A DNA stretch of 64,000 nt. It comes from Streptococcus parasanguinis (lineage in GTDB: Bacteria > Bacillota > Bacilli > Lactobacillales > Streptococcaceae). The stretch spans positions 1,371,501 through 1,435,500 of the forward strand of contig NZ_CP133988.1 of assembly GCF_031582885.1 (NCBI RefSeq). The letters are read 5' to 3'. Of this stretch, positions 9,347-16,744 are shown one piece after another. Position 1 is the stretch's first letter, and the number at the start of each line of letters is the position of its first letter. Both the position numbers and the translations under genes were made by a program. The notes below the pieces were generated by a model. It had not been told where the DNA came from. It worked only from the letters and a program-made list of their open reading frames with translations, and did no database searches.

Positions 9347-9751
9347 ATGAAAGATTTTCACTTTGATGCAATTGCTGCATTTGAAAATTACGAAATTGAA
9401 AAGATGAGAGATGGCCATGTAGTGGTGTCAACCAAGGTCGTTGAATCATCCCTCAATTATTATGGAAATGCGCATGGAGGCTACCTCTTTACCCTGTGTG
9501 ACCAGATCAGTGGTTTGGTCGTGATTTCTCAGGGAGTCGATGGTGTGACCTTGCAATCCTCCATCAATTACTTGAAAGCAGGGCGTCTGGGGGATGTCCT
9601 CACGATCCATGGCGAATGTGTCCACAGTGGACGGACGACTCGAGTTGTGGATGTTGATATTACCAATCAAGACGGTGTCAATGTCTGCAAGGCAACCTTT
9701 ACGATGTTTGTTACGGGAGTGAGAGATGAATCCGCACAAGTACGCATTTAA
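9347..9751 (+). CDS. PaaI-family hotdog thioesterase
   Basis: A 134-residue hotdog-fold protein. The motif NYYGNAHGGYLFTLCDQISG (about residues 38-57) is the PaaI/YbgC-type active-site loop and central helix, in which HGG and the acidic residue contribute to acyl-CoA hydrolysis. The substrate is unknown. The following HAD gene starts at 9726 inside its last codons, so the two are coupled. Ribosome site AGGTGGC precedes ATG 9347. Confidence 0.85.
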   Translation: MKDFHFDAIAAFENYEIEKMRDGHVVVSTKVVESSLNYYGNAHGGYLFTLCDQISGLVVISQGVDGVTLQSSINYLKAGRLGDVLTIHGECVHSGRTTRVVDVDITNQDGVNVCKATFTMFVTGVRDESAQVRI

Positions 9752-10478
9752 AAATTATATTTTTGATTTTTATGGAACCTTGGTCGACATCGAAACCGAT
9801 GAGTCAAGTCCAGTTTTATGGGATACCATGGCTCAGATTTACCAATCCTACGGGGCAAGTTACACAGGAGAAGGTCTGCGCCTGCGTTATAGAGAGTTGG
9901 TGCAGCAAGCCGAAGCAGACTTGGCCAAGGAAAAACAAGTTGCCCATCCTGAGATTGATCTGACGGTCATTTTTGTGCAATTGTATTTAGAAAGTCTTCC
10001 TAGTGGAAACAGTGTTGCCCACCTCAAAGAGTGGGGACGTTTGATTGCACGGACTTTCCGTGTCCTTTCTCGCAAACGATTGGAGCTTTATCCTCACACA
10101 AAAGAAGTATTAGAGGATATGAAAACTGCAGGTTGCCGGATCTATCTCTTATCCAATGCCCAAGCAGAATTTACCAATCCTGAGATTGATTTAGTAGGCT
10201 TGAGAGAACTTTTCCATGCCATTCACTTGTCATCAGATGCAGGTGTTCGCAAACCTCAGCCAGAGTTCCTCTTGGAAGTGCTGAAAGAACACCAGTTGAA
10301 CCCTGAAAAAACGGTCATGGTGGGGAATGACTTTACAACAGATGTCGCTGTCGCCCAAAGTATCGGCATGGAGAGTATCTTGATCAATACCTTTCCATAC
10401 TCTGATACTGAACTGCGCGAGAAGAATCAAACAGGCGTGCGCGTGATTCGGGATATTCAAGAATTGCAAGAAGATTGA
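9726..10478 (+). CDS. HAD-superfamily hydrolase, subfamily IA
   Basis: A 250-residue HAD-IA protein: motif I FDFYGTLVD (about residue 14), motif II LLSNAQ (about 140), a lysine in VRKPQPEF (about 175), and motif IV GNDFTTD (about 195). Motif I is DFYGT rather than DxDxT, so the second, acid/base aspartate of phosphatases is Tyr. The same replacement is seen in haloacid-dehalogenase-like members, so phosphatase activity should not be assumed. It overlaps the thioesterase gene by 26 bases and is followed by a terminator. Confidence 0.85.
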   Translation: MNPHKYAFKNYIFDFYGTLVDIETDESSPVLWDTMAQIYQSYGASYTGEGLRLRYRELVQQAEADLAKEKQVAHPEIDLTVIFVQLYLESLPSGNSVAHLKEWGRLIARTFRVLSRKRLELYPHTKEVLEDMKTAGCRIYLLSNAQAEFTNPEIDLVGLRELFHAIHLSSDAGVRKPQPEFLLEVLKEHQLNPEKTVMVGNDFTTDVAVAQSIGMESILINTFPYSDTELREKNQTGVRVIRDIQELQED

Positions 10479-10494
10479 AAGATATCATCTATGT

Positions 10495-10520
10495 AAGGAG
10501 GCCGAGTTGCCTCCTTTTTA
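10495..10520 (+). terminator. Rho-independent terminator
   Basis: AAGGAGGC (10495-10502) pairs perfectly with GCCTCCTT (10509-10516) around a 6-base loop; T residues follow. It closes the thioesterase-HAD unit. Confidence 0.9.
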
Positions 10521-10595
10521 TACAGTCGAGCAGGATTTGTCAAATTTTTGCTTTCATGGTATACTATGAAAGTTAATTTGAATAAGGAGATAAAA

Positions 10596-10931
10596 ATGAA
10601 TAACTTACCAAACTGTCCAAAATGTAACTCTGAATATGTCTATGAAGATGGAGCGCTCTTGGTGTGCCCAGAGTGTGCGTATGAATGGAACCCAGCTGAG
10701 GTCGAAGAAGAAGAGGGTGTCGTAGCGATTGATGCCAACGGAAACAAATTGGCTGATGGCGATACGGTGACCTTGATCAAAGATTTGAAAGTGAAGGGTG
10801 CACCGAAAGATTTGAAACAAGGTACGCGCGTGAAAAATATCCGTATCGTTGAAGGAGACCACAACATAGATTGTAAGATTGATGGCTTTGGTGCAATGAA
10901 ACTCAAATCAGAATTTGTGAAGAAGATTTAA
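10596..10931 (+). CDS. PhnA/YjdM-like zinc-ribbon protein
   Basis: A 111-residue cytoplasmic protein with an N-terminal zinc ribbon (CPKC and CPEC, about residues 7-29) and a C-terminal SH3-like domain ([18 protein letters not shown]). This is the architecture of the family labelled alkylphosphonate utilisation protein PhnA, a name given for historical reasons: no phosphonate genes are nearby and the function is not established. The ATG at 10596 is preferred to an upstream start at 10548 because AAGGAGA sits 6-12 bases before it and the family begins at this point. Confidence 0.85.
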   Translation: MNNLPNCPKCNSEYVYEDGALLVCPECAYEWNPAEVEEEEGVVAIDANGNKLADGDTVTLIKDLKVKGAPKDLKQGTRVKNIRIVEGDHNIDCKIDGFGAMKLKSEFVKKI

Positions 10932-10972
10932 AGAACAGTACACAAATTAATAGAGTTGTTTAAGTTTATAAT

Positions 10973-11110
10973 GGAACTTTCCGCTGTGAGAAAAGTACTT
11001 GAAACAGTATTGTTTCAAGTACTCGGGAGTTTTGAAACTTTAGGTTCAAAACTAAGTCATGGAACTTCGTAGAAGTTCGCTGACGTCCGTCCTCACTTAA
11101 GGAAAGTTCC
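10973..11110 (+). repeat. Cloverleaf-folding intergenic repeat, copy 1
   Basis: A 138-base element. Closing stem: GGAACTTTCC (10973-10982) with GGAAAGTTCC (11101-11110), and GTGAG with CTCAC inside it. Arm 1: AGTACTTGAAACA (10994-11006) with TGTTTCAAGTACT (11011-11023), loop GTAT, perfect 13 bp. Arm 2: GTTTTGAA (11029-11036) with TTCAAAAC (11045-11052). Arm 3: GAACTTC (11062-11068) with GAAGTTC (11072-11078), extended by GTCA/TGAC. A second copy lies in reverse orientation at 16548-16683. There is no ORF and no tRNA consensus. Confidence 0.85.
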
Positions 11111-11155
11111 TGATTAAACTAAAGGGCCTAGCCCATTTTCTTTCAGGAGAATACT

Positions 11156-11791
11156 ATGAAATCCAAACTATTATTTAGCTATCGTTTTCTATTGCTTATT
11201 TTGAGTGTACTTGGCGTTTATCTACAACTGACCAAGCATGGTGGTTTTGGCATGATGCTCTATTACACCATTTTATCCAACATGTTGGTCATGTTCTTTA
11301 TGGGAGACATGGTTTGGCGCATGGTTCGAGGTCGTTCGACCCAGACTCAGGGCTACCTTCGTATGAAAGGCGCAGTTACCATGTCCATTATGATCACCTG
11401 TGTCATCTACCACTTTATGTTGGCGCCTCTTGCGACGCCAGAGAAGTTTTATCGTTTGGAAAACTTCCTTTGTCATTACATCGTTCCTTTGATGTTCTTC
11501 TTTGATACTCTAGTGATTGATAAAGCCAAGCAATACCGTAAGCTCGATCCCTTCCTTTGGACCTCGATTCCCCTGGCTTACATGCTCTTTGCCCTTCTCA
11601 ATGGGTTAGTCTTGAAGTGGCCGATTCCAGGTGCAAAAGATAGTCCCTTTGCCTATTTCTTTATCAATGTTACTAAATACGGCTGGGCCTTTGTGGGCAA
11701 ATGGGTGGTGATCATTTTTATCGCTTACCTCTTAGCTGGCTATGTGCTCTATGGGATTAAAAATATCAAGCGGAAATCGGCTGTTTCTTAG
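11156..11791 (+). CDS. Pr6Pr family membrane protein
   Basis: 211 residues, six predicted membrane helices. Conserved features of the Pr6Pr (FAR-17a/AIG1-like) group are visible: the N-terminal segment around YTILSNMLV, the YHFMLAP turn after helix three (about residue 86), and the GxxxKWP motif (LKWPIPGAKDS, about 157). The biochemical role is unknown. CAGGAG precedes ATG 11156. It stands alone between the cloverleaf repeat and the pyrimidine promoter. Confidence 0.75.
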   Translation: MKSKLLFSYRFLLLILSVLGVYLQLTKHGGFGMMLYYTILSNMLVMFFMGDMVWRMVRGRSTQTQGYLRMKGAVTMSIMITCVIYHFMLAPLATPEKFYRLENFLCHYIVPLMFFFDTLVIDKAKQYRKLDPFLWTSIPLAYMLFALLNGLVLKWPIPGAKDSPFAYFFINVTKYGWAFVGKWVVIIFIAYLLAGYVLYGIKNIKRKSAVS

Positions 11792-11797
11792 TAAAAA

Positions 11798-11812
11798 CCG
11801 AACGTTATTCGG
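11798..11812 (+). promoter_or_regulatory. PurBox-like palindrome upstream of the pyr promoter
   Basis: CCGAACGTTATTCGG, preceded by AAAA. The core CCGAAC with A/T-rich flank resembles the PurR box known in lactococci and bacilli (AWWWCCGAACWWT) with one mismatch. It lies about 50 bases before the pyrR -35. The inverted CCGAA/TTCGG could equally be part of a hairpin after the Pr6Pr gene. The same 13-mer, inverted, occurs in the promoter of the giant adhesin. Confidence 0.3.
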
Positions 11813-11860
11813 AAGAAAAGTCATGTTTTTAAAATTTTTTGAAAAATGTTGAGTTTTTTC

Positions 11861-11889
11861 TTGCATGTCGTTTGAAACTGTGATATAGT
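11861..11889 (+). promoter_or_regulatory. Promoter of pyrR operon
   Basis: TTGCAT (11861-11866) and TATAGT (11884-11889) separated by 17 bases, giving a transcript that begins about 11896 and runs into the PyrR leader. Confidence 0.75.
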
Positions 11890-11909
11890 TATCTCAATTA
11901 AATAAATCC

Positions 11910-12033
11910 TTTAATCCTGTCCCGTGAGGCAGGCAAGGAGACTGTGAAAAACAATGGCTAGGACCATAGAGCGAGACTCTATCCTCTTAGACCATTCATT
12001 TGCTGAACCTCCTTGAAAAAGGAGGTTTTTCTT
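11910..12033 (+). promoter_or_regulatory. PyrR-responsive attenuator leader
   Basis: The segment GTCCCGTGAGGCA (11919-11931) fits the PyrR-binding loop consensus (RUCCNGNGAGGY) inside a CCTG/CAGG stem. Downstream, AACCTCCTT (12006-12014) and AAGGAGGTT (12019-12027) form a terminator with a GAAA loop and a T-rich tail. In this family, UMP-bound PyrR stabilises the anti-antiterminator so the terminator forms and transcription stops; low UMP or high PRPP lets polymerase read into pyrR. No second PyrR site was seen before pyrB or before the CarA-like gene. Confidence 0.9.
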
Positions 12034-12053
12034 TTACAACTAAGGAGGACTGA

Positions 12054-12572
12054 ATGAAAACCAAAGAAGTCGTTGATGATTTGACGATGAAACGGGCCAT
12101 TACCCGGATCACCTACGAAATCATTGAACGAAACAAAGATTTGAGCCAGATTGTGCTGGTGGGGATCAAGACGCGTGGTGTTTACATCGCTCGCCGGATC
12201 CAAGAACGCCTCTCTCAGCTGGAACAAATCGATGTCCCTGTAGCAGAACTAGATACCAAGCCTTTCCGAGATGACATGAAGGCGACTGAGGATACGACGG
12301 TCTTACCAGTTGATATCGCTCATAGAGAAGTCATTTTGATCGATGATGTCCTCTATACAGGTCGCACGATTCGCGCTGCCATTGACAATCTGGTCAGTCA
12401 CGGTCGTCCTGCTCGAGTGAGTCTTGCGGTTCTCGTCGACCGTGGGCATCGGGAGTTGCCGATTCGTCCGGACTTTGTTGGGAAAAATATCCCGACAAGT
12501 AAGTCAGAGGAAATCATTGTCGAGATGGTGGAGCTAGACGGTCAAGACCGCGTCCTCATCAAAGAAGCTTAA
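12054..12572 (+). CDS. pyrR: PyrR, pyrimidine attenuation regulator/uracil phosphoribosyltransferase
   Basis: A 172-residue RNA-binding regulator of the phosphoribosyltransferase fold. The PRPP-binding loop is [19 protein letters not shown] (about residues 93-111). The Lys/Arg-rich N-terminal strands ([13 protein letters not shown]) belong to the RNA-binding face. It senses UMP/PRPP and acts on the leader just upstream, so the operon is autoregulated. AAGGAGG at 12042-12048 precedes ATG 12054. pyrB follows after 46 bases. Confidence 0.96.
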   Translation: MKTKEVVDDLTMKRAITRITYEIIERNKDLSQIVLVGIKTRGVYIARRIQERLSQLEQIDVPVAELDTKPFRDDMKATEDTTVLPVDIAHREVILIDDVLYTGRTIRAAIDNLVSHGRPARVSLAVLVDRGHRELPIRPDFVGKNIPTSKSEEIIVEMVELDGQDRVLIKEA

Positions 12573-12618
12573 ACAAATTGTAAATTATTTGCATTCACAT
12601 TATAAAAGGAGAATCAAC

Positions 12619-13542
12619 ATGTCTGAAAATCAAATCGCTCTTAAAAACCTTGTCTCAATGGAAACTCTTACCAATGAAGAAGTAATGGCATTGATCAAAC
12701 GTGGGATTGAGTTCAAAAACGGAGCTAAAGCATCCTACGAAGACCAACACATCATCTCAAACCTTTTCTTTGAACCTTCAACTCGTACCCACAAAGCCTT
12801 TGAAGTGGCAGAGTTGAAATTGGGATGTGATCTCCTTGACTTTGATGTGAAGACAAGTTCTGTGAACAAAGGGGAAACACTTTACGATACCATCTTGACC
12901 ATGTCAGCTCTTGGTGTAGATGTCTGCGTCATCCGTCACCCTGAAGTGGACTACTACAAAGAATTGGTTGAAAGCCCAACGATCACAGCCTCTATCGTCA
13001 ACGGTGGGGACGGTTCAGGTCAACACCCTAGCCAAAGCTTGCTTGATTTGATGACCATCTACCAAGAATTCGGTCACTTTGATGGCTTGAAAGTTTGTAT
13101 CGCTGGGGACTTGGATCACTCACGTGTGGCAAAATCAAATATGCAAATCTTGAAACGTTTGGGAGCAACCCTCTACTTTGCAGGTCCAGACGAATGGAGA
13201 AGTGCGGAATTTGAAGACTATGGAACCTTCGTCACTATCGATGAAGTCATTGAAGAAGTAGATGTGATGATGTTCTTGCGTGTACAACACGAACGTCATG
13301 ATTACGAATCACTCTTCTCTAAAGAAAACTACCATCGTCTTCATGGCTTGACTCAAGAACGTTATGACCGTATGAAAGATACAGCGATCTTGATGCACCC
13401 AGCACCAGTCAACCGTGACGTTGAAATTGCGGACCACTTGGTAGAAGCTCCTAAATCACGTATCGTAGAACAAATGACCAATGGTGTCTTTGTCCGTATG
13501 GCCATCATTGAAGCCGTCCTTAAAGGTCGCGGTGCAAAATAA
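12619..13542 (+). CDS. pyrB: PyrB, aspartate carbamoyltransferase
   Basis: A 307-residue catalytic chain that joins carbamoyl phosphate to L-aspartate, the committed step of pyrimidine synthesis. Signature residues: carbamoyl-phosphate loop [13 protein letters not shown] (about residues 48-60), HPSQSLLD (about 131-138) and the [10 protein letters not shown] loop (about 256-265). The start is set at ATG 12619 because AAAGGAG lies 8-14 bases upstream and homologues begin MSENQ; an in-frame ATG at 12589 lacks a ribosome site. It would need carbamoyl phosphate from a true synthetase, and the two Car-like genes next door probably do not supply it. Confidence 0.96.
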   Translation: MSENQIALKNLVSMETLTNEEVMALIKRGIEFKNGAKASYEDQHIISNLFFEPSTRTHKAFEVAELKLGCDLLDFDVKTSSVNKGETLYDTILTMSALGVDVCVIRHPEVDYYKELVESPTITASIVNGGDGSGQHPSQSLLDLMTIYQEFGHFDGLKVCIAGDLDHSRVAKSNMQILKRLGATLYFAGPDEWRSAEFEDYGTFVTIDEVIEEVDVMMFLRVQHERHDYESLFSKENYHRLHGLTQERYDRMKDTAILMHPAPVNRDVEIADHLVEAPKSRIVEQMTNGVFVRMAIIEAVLKGRGAK

Positions 13543-13561
13543 GATAACTGACAATTCATTG

Positions 13562-13619
13562 AAAGGAAAGAAAGAGGACAGAGTAGACAGCTACATGGAA
13601 TCTGACTTTCCTTTTTTTG
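13562..13619 (+). terminator. Possible terminator between pyrB and the CarA-like gene
   Basis: AAAGGAAAG (13562-13570) is complementary to CTTTCCTTT (13606-13614), with a long internal part that can form GTAG/CTAC, followed by T residues. It suggests that at least part of the pyrRB transcript ends here. Confidence 0.5.
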
Positions 13620-13627
13620 AGGAACTA

Positions 13628-13636
13628 TGATAAAAT
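13628..13636 (+). promoter_or_regulatory. Possible extended -10 promoter for the Car-like pair
   Basis: TGATAAAAT (TGN then TAAAAT at 13631-13636) lies about 30 bases before the CarA-like ATG, just after the possible terminator. No good -35 was seen. If active, the Car-like pair would have expression independent of PyrR. Confidence 0.4.
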
Positions 13637-13666
13637 TGGATTAGTGTAAAAGAAGGGAGGGGTTCG

Positions 13667-14758
13667 ATGAAACGATTATTGGTCCTAGAGGATGGGACTG
13701 TATTTGAAGGAGAAGCCTTTGGTGCAGACTTATATGTGACTGGTGAATTGGTCTTTACGACTGCCATGACAGGCCATCAAGAATTGATTACGGATCAGGC
13801 TTTTAGTGGCCAGATCCTCTCCTTTACCTTTCCAGTTATTGGCGCAACAGGGATCAATAGAGATGATTCTGAATCGATTACGCCGACATGTTTGGCAGTA
13901 GTCGTTCAGCATTTGGTGGAAATGCCAAGTAATTGGCGGCAGCAGATGACCTTGGATGAATTCTTGAAGCGAAAAAAAATCCCTGGTATTGTAGGGATTG
14001 ATACAAGACAGGTAGCAAAAATTGTCCGCAAGTATGGACGGATGAAGGCGACTGTCATTAACAAGGGGGATTCGATAGAGCATATCCTGGATCAGTTGCG
14101 AGCAACGGTCCTTCCCAAAGACCAAGTGCGTCAAGTCTCGACAAAAACGGCCTATGCTGTACCAGGTTTTGGAAAGAGTATTGCCTTGATTGATTTAGGT
14201 GTCAAACACTCTGTCTTACGCCAGCTGAGTCAAAGGGACTGTAATGTTACGGTCTATCCCTATGACATCTCTTATAATGAACTGATGGAACAGCAGCCCG
14301 ATGGCGTTATTTTATCCAGTGGGCCTGGCGATCCCCATCAGGTGAAAAAACTCTGTCGCTTGATCCAAAAAATCAATGGTCAAATTCCGATCTGGGGCAT
14401 GGGCTTGGGAGCACAGGTACTGGCTCAAGCTTACGGGGCTGAGCTAGCTCCCATGGAAGTCGGGCATTTCGGCTTAAATATTCCTGTGCGTGAAATTGCG
14501 ACAGGAAAAATCGAGATAACGAGTCAAAATCATTTGTATAGTATTGCCAGAGATAGTCTGCCTCATGATTTATTGGTCACGCATGAAAACGTAAATGACC
14601 ATAGTATTGAAGGTTTTCGTCATCGTTACCAACCGATTTTAGGGGTTCAATTCCAAGTGGATGCTAGTCCAGGGCCAAGGGACAATCTCTATTTTTACGA
14701 TGAATTTTTAGAGTTGATTGATGCCAAAATTCACGAAAGTAGAAGGGAGAAGGAATGA
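13667..14758 (+). CDS. CarA-like protein lacking the glutaminase catalytic residues
   Basis: 363 residues, collinear over its whole length with the carbamoyl-phosphate synthase small subunit: N-terminal domain (LEDGTVFEGEAFGA, MTGHQELITD), then a class-I amidotransferase domain (SSGPGDP at about 217-223, ASPGP at 333-337). The active site is altered. The nucleophile motif GxCxGHQ is GMGLGAQ, so the catalytic Cys is Gly246 and the next His is Ala249. The catalytic His of the QxHPE/D motif is Gln330 and the Pro is Val331; Asp332 remains. The Gly of the QNHG motif is Leu290. It should therefore not hydrolyse glutamine. The frame is intact with ribosome site GGGAGGGG, and it overlaps the CarB-like gene by 4 bases. 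It may be a scaffold, sensor or tunnel partner; this is inference. Confidence 0.85.
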   Translation: MKRLLVLEDGTVFEGEAFGADLYVTGELVFTTAMTGHQELITDQAFSGQILSFTFPVIGATGINRDDSESITPTCLAVVVQHLVEMPSNWRQQMTLDEFLKRKKIPGIVGIDTRQVAKIVRKYGRMKATVINKGDSIEHILDQLRATVLPKDQVRQVSTKTAYAVPGFGKSIALIDLGVKHSVLRQLSQRDCNVTVYPYDISYNELMEQQPDGVILSSGPGDPHQVKKLCRLIQKINGQIPIWGMGLGAQVLAQAYGAELAPMEVGHFGLNIPVREIATGKIEITSQNHLYSIARDSLPHDLLVTHENVNDHSIEGFRHRYQPILGVQFQVDASPGPRDNLYFYDEFLELIDAKIHESRREKE

Positions 14759-16494
14759 TGAAAGAAAACCAGAAATTGCTTCTCCTATGTGGAGATTCTT
14801 ATCAGGATATTAGCCTCTTGGCTGCGGTAAATGAAGCACAAAAACTTAATGTCAAGGACGGGAATGCTCTTGTCCTTTATCTGGGTGAAGAAAATGCTAT
14901 CACACAGGAAGCTGGAGAACAGGTTGTAGTCAGTAAGCTCAAGTTGGATGCTCTTAGGACGACTCTTCTTTCTTATACTGGATCTCGCTTGCTCTTAGCC
15001 TTTGCGGATAAACAGATTTTGAATCTCTTGTTTCGTTTGGAAGAAACTGGATTTTTCAAAGACGAATCGATCATGATTATCGGACCGAGCCTCCAACGCT
15101 ACCGTAGTTTTTATCAGCAGGCGGATCAACGACGCCTCTTTCAAGAGTTGGGCTATCAGGTACCCGCTTCCGCACTGGTTGGTTCGGTTCGCGAAGCCAT
15201 CGAGTTTTCTGAAGGCATTCAATTTCCTATTATGATCTGGCCGGTAGCGAGTAAGCAAGGGCAGGGGCGAAAGATTGCTCATAACTTGGATGACTTGTGC
15301 GAAGCAGTAGAAACAGGACTTTCAGTCTCTCCAAGTCAGCAGTGTTTGCTAGAATTTTCGACCTATGGCTTTAAGGAATTGGATTTTGTCGTCATGCGGG
15401 ATCGCGAAGAAAATCACTACCTGGCGGCCTCTATTGAAAGCATTGATCCTGTCGGAATCCACTCTAGTGACTCTTATCAATTTATGCCAGCGGTCACCCT
15501 GACTGACCGGGAGTTTCAAAATCTTCGTGAAGCAGCAATCCACATTAGTCGCTATTTGAAGCTGACAGGAGCTGTTTCCATCAAGTTTGCTCTTGATCCG
15601 ACGAGCTATGCTTTTTATATCCTAGAAGTTAACCCATTTGCTTCAGACAGTATCTCGATGGCCTCTATGGGCTTGGGCTATTCCTTGTTTGAGCAAGGAG
15701 TTCAGTTACAATTAGGGCGCTCTCTCGAGCATTTGCCTCACCCCTTATTAAAGGATCTAAAGGCTGTTTACGAACCAAGTTTGGACTATATCTTCTTTAA
15801 GATCCCGATTTTTTCTGATGCTGCTAAAAATGCCCGCCTCAATACCCAAATTCACTCTTATGGGGCAGTTTATGGATTTGGGAAGAGAATCGATGAAGCT
15901 TATCAACAAGCCCTAGAAACCATTAAAGACAAGAACTTGCTGACCATTCTTCCTGAGGAAATGAGCGATGATGAATTAATCCAGAAAATTGCTCGTCATA
16001 TGCCCCATCGGCTCTTCTATATCTTAGAAGCTTTGAAACGTGGTTTTGAGTTTGAGGAACTCTTGGATTTGAGTAAATTAGCACCTGTCTATTTGCAGGT
16101 CCTAGCCAATCTTGTAGCAATGGAAAAAGAAGCAGAAGTTGCAACAAGCCCAGCCTTTCTTCCGGTTGAGCCATCAGCCGGCTTATATGAGGTCAAAGCG
16201 GGCGCAGCCTATTATCTGACACAGAATGGAACCAATGAATCATTGGGTTTGGACGCTGCTTGTGTCTTGGTGGATGATCTAGAAATCTGCGATGAGCGTT
16301 TTTACCAAAAGGTGAGAAAGCAAGTGAAAGAGCTGAAAGAAAAAGGACAACAGGTGATCTTAGTCACGAATCGTCCTTTTACAGAATCTTTGGCAGATAA
16401 AGTCTATTATCTTCCTATTAATGAGACAAGCCTTCACCTGATTCAGACCATTGATCAGGTCAAAGAAATTGTCAAGCTTTCAAACATACAATAA
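14755..16494 (+). CDS. CarB-like half-protein with one ATP-grasp domain
   Basis: 579 residues against about 1060 for CarB. The match runs through the first synthetase half: ATP-grasp at about 110-330, then EPSLDYIFFKIP at 340, TTQIHSYGAVYGFGK at 363, and an oligomerisation-domain segment around HRLFYILEALKRGFEF at 418. A remnant of the second half's pre-ATP-grasp domain follows (about 470-575), and then the protein stops. The carbamate-kinase half and allosteric domain are absent. Relative to E. coli CarB, Arg169 is Trp162, Glu208 is Phe201, Gln285 is Lys277 and Arg303 is Phe295. The glycine loop GGSGGG reads SKQGQG, and the N-terminal GAGP Rossmann motif is gone. Arg129, Glu215, His243, Glu299 and Asn301 equivalents remain. 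The ATGATG start overlaps the CarA-like stop. It cannot be a normal synthetase; ligand binding may survive. Confidence 0.85.
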   Translation: MMKENQKLLLLCGDSYQDISLLAAVNEAQKLNVKDGNALVLYLGEENAITQEAGEQVVVSKLKLDALRTTLLSYTGSRLLLAFADKQILNLLFRLEETGFFKDESIMIIGPSLQRYRSFYQQADQRRLFQELGYQVPASALVGSVREAIEFSEGIQFPIMIWPVASKQGQGRKIAHNLDDLCEAVETGLSVSPSQQCLLEFSTYGFKELDFVVMRDREENHYLAASIESIDPVGIHSSDSYQFMPAVTLTDREFQNLREAAIHISRYLKLTGAVSIKFALDPTSYAFYILEVNPFASDSISMASMGLGYSLFEQGVQLQLGRSLEHLPHPLLKDLKAVYEPSLDYIFFKIPIFSDAAKNARLNTQIHSYGAVYGFGKRIDEAYQQALETIKDKNLLTILPEEMSDDELIQKIARHMPHRLFYILEALKRGFEFEELLDLSKLAPVYLQVLANLVAMEKEAEVATSPAFLPVEPSAGLYEVKAGAAYYLTQNGTNESLGLDAACVLVDDLEICDERFYQKVRKQVKELKEKGQQVILVTNRPFTESLADKVYYLPINETSLHLIQTIDQVKEIVKLSNIQ

Positions 16495-16522
16495 AGGATC
16501 CGGACAAACTATCCGAATCCTT
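16494..16522 (+). terminator. Hairpin after the CarB-like gene
   Basis: AAGGAT (16494-16499) pairs with ATCCTT (16517-16522) and CGGA with TCCG inside it, with one mismatch. The following sequence is only weakly T-rich. It is closely similar to the stronger hairpin at 16706-16736, and the two flank the inverted cloverleaf repeat. Confidence 0.5.
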
Positions 16523-16547
16523 AGATTGAAAATAAAATTATATTTTA

Positions 16548-16683
16548 AAACTTTCCTTAGGTGAGTACGGACGTCAGCGAACTTCGAAGAAGTTCCATGA
16601 CTTAGTTTTGAGCCTGAGGTCTCAAAACTCCCGAGTGCTAGAAACAAGTGTGTTTCTAGCACTTTTCTCATAGCGGAAAGTTT
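16548..16683 (-). repeat. Cloverleaf-folding intergenic repeat, copy 2 (inverted)
   Basis: The same element as 10973-11110, in reverse orientation. Closing stem AAACTTTCC (16548-16556) with GGAAAGTTT (16675-16683). Arms: GAACTTC/GAAGTTC extended by GTCA/TGAC; GTTTTGAG (16605-16612) with CTCAAAAC (16621-16628); AGTGCTAGAAACA (16634-16646) with TGTTTCTAGCACT (16651-16663). Three base pairs in the arms differ from copy 1 on both sides at once, so pairing is kept. Confidence 0.85.
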
Positions 16684-16705
16684 CGGTACATTCTCAATGA
16701 TATTT

Positions 16706-16742
16706 AAAGGATTTGGATGTATAATCCGAATCCTTTTTTGTT
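16706..16742 (+). terminator. Terminator between the convergent Car-like and pepT genes
   Basis: AAAGGATTTGGAT (16706-16718) pairs with ATCCGAATCCTTT (16724-16736) with one G-T pair and a 5-base loop, then T residues on the + strand. On the minus strand it could also serve pepT, less well. Confidence 0.8.
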
Positions 16743-16744
16743 TC

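Noticed and set aside
9726..10478. HAD protein with Tyr in place of the second motif I Asp as an inactive enzyme
   Set aside because: DFYGT is a recurrent variant in active HAD-IA members, so inactivity is not supported.
10973..11110. tRNA or tRNA-like gene
   Set aside because: The cloverleaf outline is there, but arms are too long, there is no TTCRA T-loop, no anticodon loop of seven and no CCA-adjacent acceptor; a repeat element with two copies explains it better.
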